NCBI RefSeq assembly: GCF_010646885.2
Contig: NZ_CP050700.1
Span: 6,206,001-6,270,000 of the forward strand
From: Desulfopila sp. IMCC35008
GTDB lineage: Bacteria > Desulfobacterota > Desulfobulbia > Desulfobulbales > Desulfocapsaceae
Length of the DNA: 64,000 nt
Reading direction: 5' to 3'
Shown here: in pieces, positions 18,052-27,454 of the stretch
Layout of the letters: every line of letters starts with the position of its first letter
Numbering within the stretch: position 1 is the stretch's first letter
The notes under the pieces: model-generated
Databases searched by the model: none
What the model was told of the DNA's origin: nothing
The model's input: the letters and a program-made list of their open reading frames with translations, nothing else
Program-made: the position numbers and the translations under genes

Positions 18052-19945
18052 AAGATGTTGTTTCGGCTATTGGCGGCGCGGTAACTGCGTGGACAGGAAA
18101 ATATACATGAAAAATTGTCCCGTCACCCGGTGAACTCTGACAGCAAACAAACCCACCGGATTTCTTTGCAATACCATGAATAATTGAAAGACCCATCCCT
18201 GTCCCTTTACCGACTTCTTTTGTAGTGAAGAAGGGATCAAAAATTTTATCAATAATTTGTGGTGATATTCCAAGGCCAGTATCACCGACGGAGAGTTCTA
18301 CAAAAAGTCCAGGTGCATGTGATTCGCCGATTAAGTCTGCCTGGGCTAATTCTTTGTTTTTCAGAGAAATAGTGAGCGTTCCTCCTATCTCTTCCATGGA
18401 GTGAAAGGCATTCGTACATAGATTGGTCAATATCTGATGGATCTGGGTAGGATCAGCAAAAACCAGGCCCACATCCTGATCGATATCTTGCCGAATGTTA
18501 ATGGTCGTAGGTAGTGATGCACGAAGCATTTTAACTGCTTCTTTTATAATTAAAGCTGGCTGTAGAGCTTGTTTATTGACCTCTGTTTGGCGACTAAAGG
18601 CGAGAATCTGCTTTACAAGTTCCTTGGCCCTGTGGCTCGCCTCGACGACTCGGTCGATATCGTTTCTCATCGTCGATCCTGCTGGGCAATCCTCCTGAAT
18701 CATTTCGGCATAACCAAGGATTGCTCCAAGGATATTGTTGAAATCGTGGGCGATACCACCGGCAAGCGTACCTATTGCTTCCATTTTTCGTGCCTGAAGA
18801 AGATGATCTTCAAGATTTCTTCTTTCTTTTTCTCCTGCCAATTGTTCGGTGACATCTCGTGCCTTACTGATAATTAACCTTTTACCATCAGTCATTTCAC
18901 CAAGAGGTGCTGAACAAAAATCCCACGTTAAAATCCTGCCGTCTTTTGTCGTAACCTTGTATAATCCTTCATCGACTGTTCGGTCCAAATTGTACAGCTT
19001 GGAGATGTCTTCCTTAATAATCTCTTTTCTCTCTCCATAGGCTTTTTCTGTCCACTCTGCAATTGTTGGTATATCCTGTTCTGTATATCCGGTTAATTCT
19101 TTCCAGACCTCGTTTATAAATTTCACTTCCCCATCTTCAGAGTGAATCATTGTGGGGAGCGGCGACAAAGTAACAGCTTTTCGAAATTGCTCTTCTTGTC
19201 CCAACAACTTCTCCCCAATTTTTTCCCTTTTGATAATCTCATTCTTCAATCCTAGTCGCATCTCGTTTAAAGCACTGACAACCTGATCCAATTCATCTTG
19301 GTGGCCATTTCCTTGTGGTGTGCGGTTAAGGATCAAAGGTGTATCTAAATTGTTGAGGTTTAATAACTTGGAATATCGTGCAATTGTGATCAAGTGTCGC
19401 GTAATCAAGAAATAGATAATATAGAGAATACAAAAGGAGACGCAGAACGTCTTAACAGCCTGCGTCATAAGAATAAGGACCAATTTGTTGAGTGTTCGCT
19501 GGTAGACATTTTCCAGGGTTGCAACAACAATTAAATCGCCCAGAAAAATTGGTTCTAATTCATCAAGGGAATACTCTATGGGAAACTTCCTGGTGATGGT
19601 ATTTTCGTTATTTGGAGTCCCCATGGAAAAAGAGAGTTCTTGTGTTCGTTCCTGCAAGTTGACAAATTGTATATCGATCAGATTGAAGATGCTTTTTAGC
19701 TGAGTTTCTATTTGTTCTTTATCGACTTCCCAAACACTTGTGGATAATGGATCCAGATAGCTCTGTTGGATCAAATCCATGCGCGCGCCAATGAGTTCAA
19801 TATCTTCATGATAGGCTTGGTACAATTGCAATGCACTTACAAAAAACGTAAAAAACGAGCTAAACAGTAGAATATAAAAAATCGTTTTCCAAGTTAAGGA
19901 TCGACTGCTTTTCCCAAAAAAAATGTTCATATTTGACGTTCTCAT
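18008..19945 (-). CDS. Membrane sensor histidine kinase (HAMP-PAS-HisKA-HATPase)
   Basis: 645 residues. TM1 about 16-40, an extracytoplasmic segment to about 160, TM2 about 165-188, a HAMP-like linker, PAS about 265-375, HisKA with QARKMEAIGTLAGGIAHDFNNILGAILGYAEMI, and HATPase with N-box LTNLCTNAFHSM, G1 DTGLGIS and G2 GKGTGMGLSIIHG. The last 15 residues are out-of-frame read-through into the receiver region. The upstream gene 17 nt away encodes a periplasmic binding protein, suggesting that the kinase senses that protein. The gene order matches a LuxPQ/TorTS-like arrangement (inference). Confidence 0.9.
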   Translation of the reverse strand: MRTSNMNIFFGKSSRSLTWKTIFYILLFSSFFTFFVSALQLYQAYHEDIELIGARMDLIQQSYLDPLSTSVWEVDKEQIETQLKSIFNLIDIQFVNLQERTQELSFSMGTPNNENTITRKFPIEYSLDELEPIFLGDLIVVATLENVYQRTLNKLVLILMTQAVKTFCVSFCILYIIYFLITRHLITIARYSKLLNLNNLDTPLILNRTPQGNGHQDELDQVVSALNEMRLGLKNEIIKREKIGEKLLGQEEQFRKAVTLSPLPTMIHSEDGEVKFINEVWKELTGYTEQDIPTIAEWTEKAYGERKEIIKEDISKLYNLDRTVDEGLYKVTTKDGRILTWDFCSAPLGEMTDGKRLIISKARDVTEQLAGEKERRNLEDHLLQARKMEAIGTLAGGIAHDFNNILGAILGYAEMIQEDCPAGSTMRNDIDRVVEASHRAKELVKQILAFSRQTEVNKQALQPALIIKEAVKMLRASLPTTINIRQDIDQDVGLVFADPTQIHQILTNLCTNAFHSMEEIGGTLTISLKNKELAQADLIGESHAPGLFVELSVGDTGLGISPQIIDKIFDPFFTTKEVGKGTGMGLSIIHGIAKKSGGFVCCQSSPGDGTIFHVYFPVHAVTAPPIAETTSFDVNPNWCRTYSLC

Positions 19946-19961
19946 TGCTTTTCAATAGCTG

Positions 19962-21068
19962 TTATTCTTTTTCTAAAAGTTTGCTTGCCTGGCAAACTTT
20001 TTCATAAGAAAAGTCATATTGGGTAAGACTCGAATTGAACTTTTTTGAGAACTTTCTGAAATCAATTTCCTCGGGGTGGTTGAGAACAACGTCAGTGAAA
20101 CGGTCTGCCTTAGCTGCTGTATTAATAACGGTACTATGATCTACTTTTATATTCGCACCTAGATCACCATTGAAATCAAGGCCAAAATGATGGTCATTAA
20201 TCAAGATTAAGGACCAGGCTCCAGTCATAACAGTTCCTCCCACGGTCGCCTTCATACCGCCTTTTTTTATACTTTCAAGTGTATCTGGAAAACCGCCTAA
20301 ACCTCCTACAAGGATTTTTCGCTGAGGAGCAACCTCTTGTGCTGCATCATAGGCCCCCATAGCCATCGAGTCGTTTGCAGCCCATATCATATTAATATCG
20401 TCATAGCGTTTTAATAATGCCAGAGCCTTTTGCTTCCCGTCCTCATAGCTCCATTTACCATAAGCAACTTGCACCTGTTCTCCTCTCCCCGATTCTACGA
20501 TATAATCTTCTACTCCCTTTAGACGAATCAGTGAAACCGGTGTCGCTTTTGTTCCAGTGATTCCCAATATTTTAGGATACGCCTTCATCGAGCGATAGAG
20601 TTCTTTAATCAGCTTATATCCTGCCTGGTATTCATCTGTGGCAATTGTACCAATCCAGTTTTTTATAGTAACGCGTTCGTTACCAACTTCTTTTCTCTGT
20701 TTATCTGTTAACCCATTATGTATAAAAAATATTTTGGAGTTAGAATTTTTAAATAGAAGCAGCATTTCTTTTCCCATAAGCTTCTCGTTGACCATTATTA
20801 CGTAGTCAGGAGCTTTTGTGCTGTTCGCAACTTGTTTTGCCTGGTTTAGCATCTTTATATGATTGCGGTCTGCATAGAGTATTTCTAAAGCTATATCGAG
20901 ATCATCGGCAGCTGCCTGCATAAAATGAGAAACGAGATGCCAGACCCCTACATCCTTAGTGCTGCCCGGATTTAGAAATGTTACATGTAAATCTTTGGCA
21001 TAACCCCAGTTGACGCTTCCGCCTTGTAATGTTGCAATAACAATGACTAGCAAAACTAAAACTTTCAT
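19962..21068 (-). CDS. Periplasmic sugar-binding-like protein for the adjacent sensor kinase
   Basis: 368 residues with signal peptide MKVLVLLVIVIATLQGGSVNWGYA. The mature chain has the Peripla_BP_4 pattern: LHVTFLNPGSTKDVGVWHLVSHFMQAAADDLDIALEILYADRN, then KNWIGTIATDEYQAGYKLIKEL, ILGITGTKATPVSLIRLKGVEDYI and INMIWAANDSMAMGAYDAAQE. No ABC permease or ATPase gene is nearby. A kinase gene follows after 17 nt, so it probably presents a ligand to the kinase sensor domain rather than feeding a transporter. Confidence 0.85.
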   Translation of the reverse strand: MKVLVLLVIVIATLQGGSVNWGYAKDLHVTFLNPGSTKDVGVWHLVSHFMQAAADDLDIALEILYADRNHIKMLNQAKQVANSTKAPDYVIMVNEKLMGKEMLLLFKNSNSKIFFIHNGLTDKQRKEVGNERVTIKNWIGTIATDEYQAGYKLIKELYRSMKAYPKILGITGTKATPVSLIRLKGVEDYIVESGRGEQVQVAYGKWSYEDGKQKALALLKRYDDINMIWAANDSMAMGAYDAAQEVAPQRKILVGGLGGFPDTLESIKKGGMKATVGGTVMTGAWSLILINDHHFGLDFNGDLGANIKVDHSTVINTAAKADRFTDVVLNHPEEIDFRKFSKKFNSSLTQYDFSYEKVCQASKLLEKE

Positions 21069-21267
21069 GTCATGCCTCTTGTGATTTTATCAAAGCCATA
21101 GGGGTGTTTTTGTAATGCTTTTATTGGAACGGGAGATTGTATTCCCGAGAAAACATGTTGATAGATAATGACAGACTCTTCCTGCCGGTAAGTTGAGCAT
21201 TACCTGCTCAGCAAGCAAACCCAGTGATCCTTTATGAAAGATTAATTATCTTCTGGTTCAGGATACA

Positions 21268-22641
21268 TCAGCACATAACAACTCTGTTTCTTCCTTTTTG
21301 TTTAGCCATATATAATGACTCATCTGCTTCTTTTATAATACTAGTAATGTTAATGTCCGTCTCACTCTGCCCCACAACCCTCATACCAATACTAACAGTA
21401 TATGTTATAAGTGCTCCTTTCTTATTGCTGATTTCCACCTTGGACAACTTGCTCCTTAGTCTTTCTGCAACGGTAGATGCTTCATGTGCACTAGATTCAG
21501 GCAAAAGGATAATGAACTCCTCGCCTCCCCACCGGGCAAATATATCTGATTCTCTTAGGACACTTTGTGATTCGACAACGAGGTTCTTGAGGACTTTATC
21601 GCCTACATCGTGGCCAAACACATCGTTAATATTTTTAAAATGATCAATGTCAAGGATGAGGAGGGCAAAAGATGTGTGGTAACGATGAAAGCGAATTATT
21701 TCTTGCTCGAAAATTTGCATAAAAGATCGTCTGTTCCTCGCCCCCGTTAGCGGATCTGTTGTAGCAAGCCTCTCAAGCTCCTTTTCCATTTCTTTACGAT
21801 TCGTTATGTCTTCGATAACAAAGATAGACCCTTGAAATTTATTAGATATGTCAAGAGATCTCGAGCAGGATATATAATAATATTGAGTTGGATCGTTGAT
21901 AGATTTTTCATAAAAGACCTTCGTTTCTGGTCTTTGAAGAAAATCTTCATAAATATCTTCCAGCCATGGGAATTCAGCAATGAAATCCGGTTCAATGCGA
22001 TCGTTTCCGTAGTAATTTTCGCCTGGAGTTGCCAATAAATTTAAAAACCGTGATGCGGCATGGTTCATACTTTCAATTTTTCCAAATGGGTTCACGATAA
22101 AAACAGGCATTGAGAGGCTTTCGAAGATGGTCAGATATTTGTTTTTCTCATTTGTCATCTGCCGGCTACGATCCTGTAGCTCATCTATGATTTGGTTTTC
22201 AGTATACGTCGACCATGTTGAACAGAATCCAATTTCTACACGATTAAAAAACCTATTGAGCAGGTTTTCATACTTCAATTTATCTGATTCATTAAATGAG
22301 GAGTCTCTTATCAAATCTATATATGCTTGATGATAATACTTCATTAATCCAAGAAACATTGGCATATTAATGCCTCTTTCTCTATGTAGTTTTGCCTCGG
22401 CTATTCCAAACTGTGCTGCTGGATCAGAAGCATAATCCTCATCAGGATTGAGCTCAAGATCTTCTCCTTTGGTATTAATTGCCTCTACTAATGAGCTCGA
22501 TAGTCCAGATATGGAAAGTCGCCATGGTTCTTTAAGAGTCGAAGTATATTGAGCATAATCCCGTTTAATGGCATAATGCAAGACTCTTTCCATGAGCCAA
22601 TCTTCATTCGTTGTGATGTGTTCTATAAATCTCGTGATCAC
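21268..22641 (-). CDS. Diguanylate cyclase (RsbR-like N-terminus, PAS, GGDEF)
   Basis: 457 residues. The N-terminal helical domain (about 1-165, IKRDYAQYTSTLKEPWRLSISGLSSSLVEAI... MFLGLMKYYHQAYIDLI) resembles RsbRD_N-type sensor domains. A PAS domain follows (about 170-290), then GGDEF (about 300-457) with DPLTGARNRRSF, DIDHFKNINDVFGHDVGD and active-site GGEEF. RESD five residues before GGEEF is the inhibitory I-site. It should be an active, feedback-inhibited c-di-GMP synthase in the cytoplasm. Last in the run of Amt-MCP, EAL and GGDEF genes, 70 nt after the EAL gene, so synthesis and breakdown of c-di-GMP are encoded side by side. Confidence 0.92.
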   Translation of the reverse strand: MITRFIEHITTNEDWLMERVLHYAIKRDYAQYTSTLKEPWRLSISGLSSSLVEAINTKGEDLELNPDEDYASDPAAQFGIAEAKLHRERGINMPMFLGLMKYYHQAYIDLIRDSSFNESDKLKYENLLNRFFNRVEIGFCSTWSTYTENQIIDELQDRSRQMTNEKNKYLTIFESLSMPVFIVNPFGKIESMNHAASRFLNLLATPGENYYGNDRIEPDFIAEFPWLEDIYEDFLQRPETKVFYEKSINDPTQYYYISCSRSLDISNKFQGSIFVIEDITNRKEMEKELERLATTDPLTGARNRRSFMQIFEQEIIRFHRYHTSFALLILDIDHFKNINDVFGHDVGDKVLKNLVVESQSVLRESDIFARWGGEEFIILLPESSAHEASTVAERLRSKLSKVEISNKKGALITYTVSIGMRVVGQSETDINITSIIKEADESLYMAKQKGRNRVVMC

Positions 22642-22711
22642 GGGTTCTTTTTTATTTGTTGTTGTAATAATTGATAAGAATTCAGTTTGTTATCAAATTA
22701 ACGCCATCTAC

Positions 22712-23956
22712 TCAACCACAATCAAGGTCAATGCATAATATGTTTTTCACCCCTTCTCTGTTTTGATAAAATGCAGCAATTGTAGTACACCTCTTGCCAG
22801 TAGCCATAGAAATATACGGTTCCGTCGTGAAGGTGTGCAATCCAGCTCGTAATGGCAGGTAATATTCTTTTAATGAATGATCACTATTTTTTGGGGCAGG
22901 TTTATAAATGAAACGTTTTTGTTGAATCGAGTTGGTGGTGTTCAAAAAAGTGTCAGTAATTTGGATTCCGTCAAGATTTAGAACGTAAACACATTCAATT
23001 GCTGGGTCAGTGTTAACAATTGATTGAATTTTTTCATCGTATTTCGAAGACTCAAGATTGGTGATCTGGCTGGTAACCATCTCTGCGATTGAACGATGTT
23101 GCCGTGCACGCTTAGTAGCTTCACTAATCTTTTGCATTTTGTGCTTTTTGAAGCAGGTCTTAAGCGATCCAATAGTATTCTGGACCATTTTAAAATCGAA
23201 TTCTTGGGATTCAACTGGCCTGCCAAAATAAAACCCTTGAAAACAATCAATTCCGATTTCCATGCAGACCAGCGCCTCATCTTTTTTTTCGACACCCTCA
23301 GCCAGTATCATTGTTCCCACTTTTGAAGCCATTTGCTTCAGAGCCTTCACTATCTCTCTTTTATGAAAAACTGAATCTATATCTGATATCAAACTACGAT
23401 CAATTTTTATGATATCAGGTTTGAGTAAAGGGATACGATCCAGGTTAGAATGACCAGCTCCTACATCATCTAAAGCTATCAAAAAACCATTGTCTCTGTA
23501 GTAACTAACGAATTCCATCAACACATCTGTATCAGTGGCTCTCGACTCAATTATTTCTATAATAATATTATTGGAGTTAACTCCCTCTCTTTTTGAAATT
23601 TCAAATAAATGGTTCGACGTGGCTGTGGCCGAATTAATGATGGAGGCATCAATATTAATGGCAATAAGCAGTGAGGGGTGAACGTGTGTCAATGACACAA
23701 ATGTCTCGATTGCCCTTTCACGACAAAGCCTGTCTAGCATAAGCAGTTCATTTTCTGATTGTGGCAAAGAAAAAAGAAGGTTAGGCGGAATAAGTGAACA
23801 ACCGTCCTTTGCCATACCTCTACTTAAAGCCTCAACAGCAAACACACCATTCTGTTCTACAGAAATTATTGGCTGAAACAGTGTTTTTATCGCGCGATCA
23901 CTAAGTATTTTCTCAAGGCACTGATGTGAAGTGTCCTTAGATAATTGAGGTTCCAT
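22712..23956 (-). CDS. EAL-domain c-di-GMP phosphodiesterase with C-terminal PDC-like sensor
   Basis: 414 residues. EAL domain about 15-250: LFQPIISVEQNGVFAVEALSRG (signature), INIDASII, IIIEIIES, FLIALDDVGAGHSNLDRIPLLKPDIIKIDRSLI (metal-binding DD), ILAEGVE, GFYFGRP. The catalytic acids appear present, so activity is likely. The C-terminal part (about 290-414, SIVNTDPAIECVYVLNLDGIQITDTFLNTT... TFTTEPYISMATGKRCTTIAAFY) resembles a PDC/Cache sensor placed after EAL as in YkuI-type proteins. No membrane segment. It lies 47 nt downstream of the Amt-MCP gene and 70 nt upstream of the GGDEF gene. Confidence 0.9.
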   Translation of the reverse strand: MEPQLSKDTSHQCLEKILSDRAIKTLFQPIISVEQNGVFAVEALSRGMAKDGCSLIPPNLLFSLPQSENELLMLDRLCRERAIETFVSLTHVHPSLLIAINIDASIINSATATSNHLFEISKREGVNSNNIIIEIIESRATDTDVLMEFVSYYRDNGFLIALDDVGAGHSNLDRIPLLKPDIIKIDRSLISDIDSVFHKREIVKALKQMASKVGTMILAEGVEKKDEALVCMEIGIDCFQGFYFGRPVESQEFDFKMVQNTIGSLKTCFKKHKMQKISEATKRARQHRSIAEMVTSQITNLESSKYDEKIQSIVNTDPAIECVYVLNLDGIQITDTFLNTTNSIQQKRFIYKPAPKNSDHSLKEYYLPLRAGLHTFTTEPYISMATGKRCTTIAAFYQNREGVKNILCIDLDCG

Positions 23957-24003
23957 ATATAATTAGTGTTTTAAAGAAACCAAACCTGGCATAATTCACA
24001 TTC

Positions 24004-26298
24004 CTAAGCAGGGCCATTTTGTTGACTAAATATGCGAGAGTCCAAGTTAGTCTCCATGTTCTTATCTGTGTTGAAAAATTTTGTCACTTCTAATAGTTGC
24101 TGTGCATTTTTGCGCAAATGACTACCTACCTTACCAATTCTACCAACTGATTTTGCTACAGTCTCGCTTGCATGTTTTTGATTTTGAGTAGCCTCCTGGA
24201 TTCTTTCCATCATGGTGACCATTTCTGCAACGGTATTTGAAATATTCTCAAAAGATAGGTTGAGTTCATCAATTGTTTTTTGCGTTATCTGCTTGGATGA
24301 CTTTTCACTTTCTTCAGCTCCCCTTACCGCAATATCCATGTTCTGCGCTATATTTTCAACAAGCTGGTCTATCTCTTGAGCGGCTGCCGAAGAAGATTTC
24401 GAAAGACTTTTTACTTCGTCAGCGACAACAGCAAACCCTTTACCGTGTTGACCAGCGCGCGCTGCTTCTATAGTGGCGTTTAAAGCCAACAGGTTAGTCT
24501 GTGATGCTATCTCCTGAATTCTTTCTACAAATGTACTTATTTCCTTCGAACTAGACCCCAAGGTCTTAATGTCTTTGGTCATCTGATTGAGTGAGTTACT
24601 AATTTCATTTAGATCATTTGTAGATACGTTCACTGTTTCCACCCCTGATTCTGCATGAATATTCATAAGACTGGTCACGTCCATCGTCTGAGATACGCTT
24701 TCAATCACCTTACTGAAAGATTGATTCAGTTCGTCGTTTGAACTGTTCAGCTCTTCGCTGGACTCATTAAGCTCTTGCATCGATTTGTTAAGATTGCCTG
24801 AAACCGATTCGACGTGACCGACAAAATCCCTTAAGCTACCGACCATGCTGTTGACGGAAAGACCCAGCACATCTTTATCACTTTTCGGTTTGACAGTCTT
24901 GCTCAGATCACCCTTTGCAATATTCTGAGTTACCGCAACTATATCCTCAATTTCATCAAGCATTCCGTTGAATGTTTCAGCGACTTCCTCCATGTCTGTA
25001 CCGATCTCGATTTCGACTCTTTTTGTCAGATCACCGGTACGTGCAATATCTTGCATTGTCTCAATCGCATCCAGATGAGCCATTTTGAAACCATGCTCTG
25101 CGAGATTGAGCCCCATTAGCTCATGTTCTCTGGAGACTCTCATTCCGCCGGTAGTAGAGTCAATTAATTTCATCAAAAAGAAACCGACTCCAAATGTCCA
25201 GATAAAGCAGACAACAACTCCCAGGGCTTGAATATAGATCTGTTGAAAGCGAGTCATGCCATCCAAATATTCCGGTAGAATAAAGAAGCCAAGGGCAATT
25301 GTCCCCCACGCACCACACACACCATGAACCGCAACCGCGCCTACAACGTCATCTAACTTTAATACTTTTTCCATGAATTCGATGGCTAGGTAGACAATGA
25401 ACCCTGCGCCGAGACCGATCAGCATAGCTCCAACCGTGTTGACATATGCACATCCGGCAGTAATACCAACTAATCCAGCCAGCAGCCCATTCGTAACCAT
25501 TTCTACCTCGGGGCGCTTCAAGGGGCTGTTGAGCCAACTGATGGTAGATGACGCAATACAACCAAAACAGGCGGCAAGTGTCGTGTTCATGGCAATAACT
25601 GCTATATCCTTTGAGGCTTCGAGGGTTGAACCACAATTAAAACCAAACCATCCGAAGCAGAGGATGAAAGCTCCTAATACAGCCATGGTCATACTGTGAG
25701 GAGGTAGTTTTCGAGGTTTACCGTCTTTAGTGAATTTGCCGATCCGTGGACCCACAATGATTACACCAACAAGTGCCATCCAGCCGCCTACGGAATGCAC
25801 CACTGTAGATCCCGCAAAATCCTTAAATCCCATTGCTTCGAGCCAACCAGTCTGGTCATGAAAGAGACCTCCCCATGCCCAGTGACCAAAGACTGGATAA
25901 ATAAAGCCAGAGATAAGAGCTGATATGATAAGATACGTCTTGAATTTGGCCCTTCCTGCAATAGCACCCGAATCAATCGTTGCTGCGGTTCCTACAAACA
26001 CTGACTGGAAAACAAAAAAAGCTAATTTCCATGGGTCTTCAACACTTATAAGAAAATCACTCCAACCGATGAAGCCGCCGGCGCTCTCCCCAAACATCAA
26101 CCCAAAACCAAACATCCAATAAAGTGCTACGGCTAGGACGAAATCAGCAAGGTTTTTAATCGCCACATTAATGGAGTGTTTTGCTGCGGCAAGACCGGCC
26201 TCTAAGCACATAAATCCCGCTTGCATAAAGAACACTAAGGCAGCACACATTATAACCCATATGAAATTAACATTTGCCTGCAATTCAGAGATTTCCAT
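24004..26298 (-). CDS. Ammonium transporter fused to a chemoreceptor signalling domain (Amt-HAMP-MCP)
   Basis: 764 residues. Residues 1 to about 402 are a complete Amt domain with about 11 membrane helices. It keeps the pore twin histidines (His168 in DFAGSTVVHSVGG with Asp160, His325 in DDVVGAVAVHGVCG) and GWFGFNCGSTL, and ends with LMGLNLAEHG. HAMP-like helices follow (about 410-490), then an MCP signalling domain (about 500-745) with hairpin tip IASQTNLLALNATIEAARAGQHGKGFAVVADEVKSLS. No periplasmic ligand-binding domain is present, so ammonium passage or occupancy of the Amt part is the likely input and CheA/CheW the output. It is first in a run with EAL and GGDEF genes and has a candidate sigma-54 promoter. 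Amt fused to kinases is known; Amt-MCP fusions are rarely described. Confidence 0.95.
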   Translation of the reverse strand: MEISELQANVNFIWVIMCAALVFFMQAGFMCLEAGLAAAKHSINVAIKNLADFVLAVALYWMFGFGLMFGESAGGFIGWSDFLISVEDPWKLAFFVFQSVFVGTAATIDSGAIAGRAKFKTYLIISALISGFIYPVFGHWAWGGLFHDQTGWLEAMGFKDFAGSTVVHSVGGWMALVGVIIVGPRIGKFTKDGKPRKLPPHSMTMAVLGAFILCFGWFGFNCGSTLEASKDIAVIAMNTTLAACFGCIASSTISWLNSPLKRPEVEMVTNGLLAGLVGITAGCAYVNTVGAMLIGLGAGFIVYLAIEFMEKVLKLDDVVGAVAVHGVCGAWGTIALGFFILPEYLDGMTRFQQIYIQALGVVVCFIWTFGVGFFLMKLIDSTTGGMRVSREHELMGLNLAEHGFKMAHLDAIETMQDIARTGDLTKRVEIEIGTDMEEVAETFNGMLDEIEDIVAVTQNIAKGDLSKTVKPKSDKDVLGLSVNSMVGSLRDFVGHVESVSGNLNKSMQELNESSEELNSSNDELNQSFSKVIESVSQTMDVTSLMNIHAESGVETVNVSTNDLNEISNSLNQMTKDIKTLGSSSKEISTFVERIQEIASQTNLLALNATIEAARAGQHGKGFAVVADEVKSLSKSSSAAAQEIDQLVENIAQNMDIAVRGAEESEKSSKQITQKTIDELNLSFENISNTVAEMVTMMERIQEATQNQKHASETVAKSVGRIGKVGSHLRKNAQQLLEVTKFFNTDKNMETNLDSRIFSQQNGPA

Positions 26299-26403
26299 TA
26301 TGATACCTGATAATTAGATTAGTGATACGTGGTTTTCATCTATCATGTGCGGTATGAGATTTCTTTTCATTCTGATGAAATAGAAAAGGACTAGGGTGCA
26401 TCT

Positions 26404-26420
26404 TGCGAGAATTGTGCCAT
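26404..26420 (-). promoter_or_regulatory. Candidate sigma-54 promoter of the Amt-MCP operon
   Basis: Minus strand reads TGGCACAATTCTCGCAA: -24 GG and -12 GC exactly 10 nt apart, with TGGCAC matching consensus and TCGCA in place of TTGCA. It lies about 105 nt before the Amt-MCP start, in a suitable place and orientation. Sigma-54 control would suit a nitrogen-responsive gene. Confidence 0.6.
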
Positions 26421-27412
26421 GCTATCTCTTTGACTTTTCAGGGTTCATTTTGTATGAATGTCACAAATGTGAAGCCATATTCGTCGTGATGTAACAAAAT
26501 TGAAAGAAATAGTGGGTGAGGTATACAGTCCAGGTGGCTTTTTAGATCACCATTTCATGGTTTGCCAGTATTGTGATCTGATGTATGTGAGGCATGTATT
26601 TGAAAAAAAACAATTACATGTGTTTATGCAGCCATAATGAATTGTGGCTTTTTTGCTACCTGTTAAAAATGTAATGTTTCGAGTGATGAACAATATGCAG
26701 TGATGGATTTAAAAACATGTTTCAATTACAAAGAGTTGGACTGGGGTGTTTGGGTGGTGGTATTTCTGCCGCCACCATCATTGATTCCGTTGCATTAGCA
26801 TAAAATAATCAACCTACATCAATAATAGGCAGGGAAGAAAAGATGCATGGTCGCAAACTGGTAGCCAGACGAACACGATCTTGTAAGATCGACTAATTAA
26901 AGATACACCTGAGAGGTTATGGGTGCACAATATCACGGTGGCAAGGGCTCGTATTGACAATGTTAACCATTTAAGCAATTCTGCAAATTTACATTTCTGT
27001 ATAGGTCAGGAGGTGGCATGCTGCAGAAGGCGCTCCATTTTTAGTCCATGTCGTAAGAGATATTTTTTCATATCTGCCATCCAATTTATCTATCATAAGT
27101 AACTTCAGGTTCTAGCCCGTGCTGCAACAATCTGACCCATCCGCAACCGTACTTTTTGAGTGAAGAACCCTTTGTTTGATTCTGCTTCATTGTTTGAAGC
27201 ATTCATGTATACAGATCAGATTCTTACCTTGTAAGAAAGTTTGATGAATACTCAAATTTCCCCCATTTTGACCTGAAGGAAAAGGACGGGCATTTATTTC
27301 TGACATAAATTTCAAATAGTCCCTGTGGTTACTTGCTCCAATCTATTTAGATTCTCCTTGGAAATAGATAACCGACTGTAATTGCAAGCATACCTTTCTC
27401 GTATCTGGTATA
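26421..27412. other. Intergenic region with a diverged dispersed repeat
   Basis: About 1 kb without a credible gene. Around 26928-26970 it holds GTGCACAATATCAC, GTATTGACAATGTTAACC and, further on (27030-27042), GCGCTCCATTTTTA. A similar series occurs at 57756-57880 in the gap between two kinase genes, so both may be copies of an old intergenic repeat. A regulatory zone upstream of the sigma-54 promoter could also lie here. Confidence 0.4.
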
Positions 27413-27454
27413 ATGTGTAGAAGTTCAACGACATATACCTCAAAAGGCTTGCAC

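Noticed and set aside
26641..26660. Sigma-54-like GTGGCTTTTTTGCTA
   Set aside because: GG and GC are 7 nt apart instead of 10 and the site is poorly placed for any gene.
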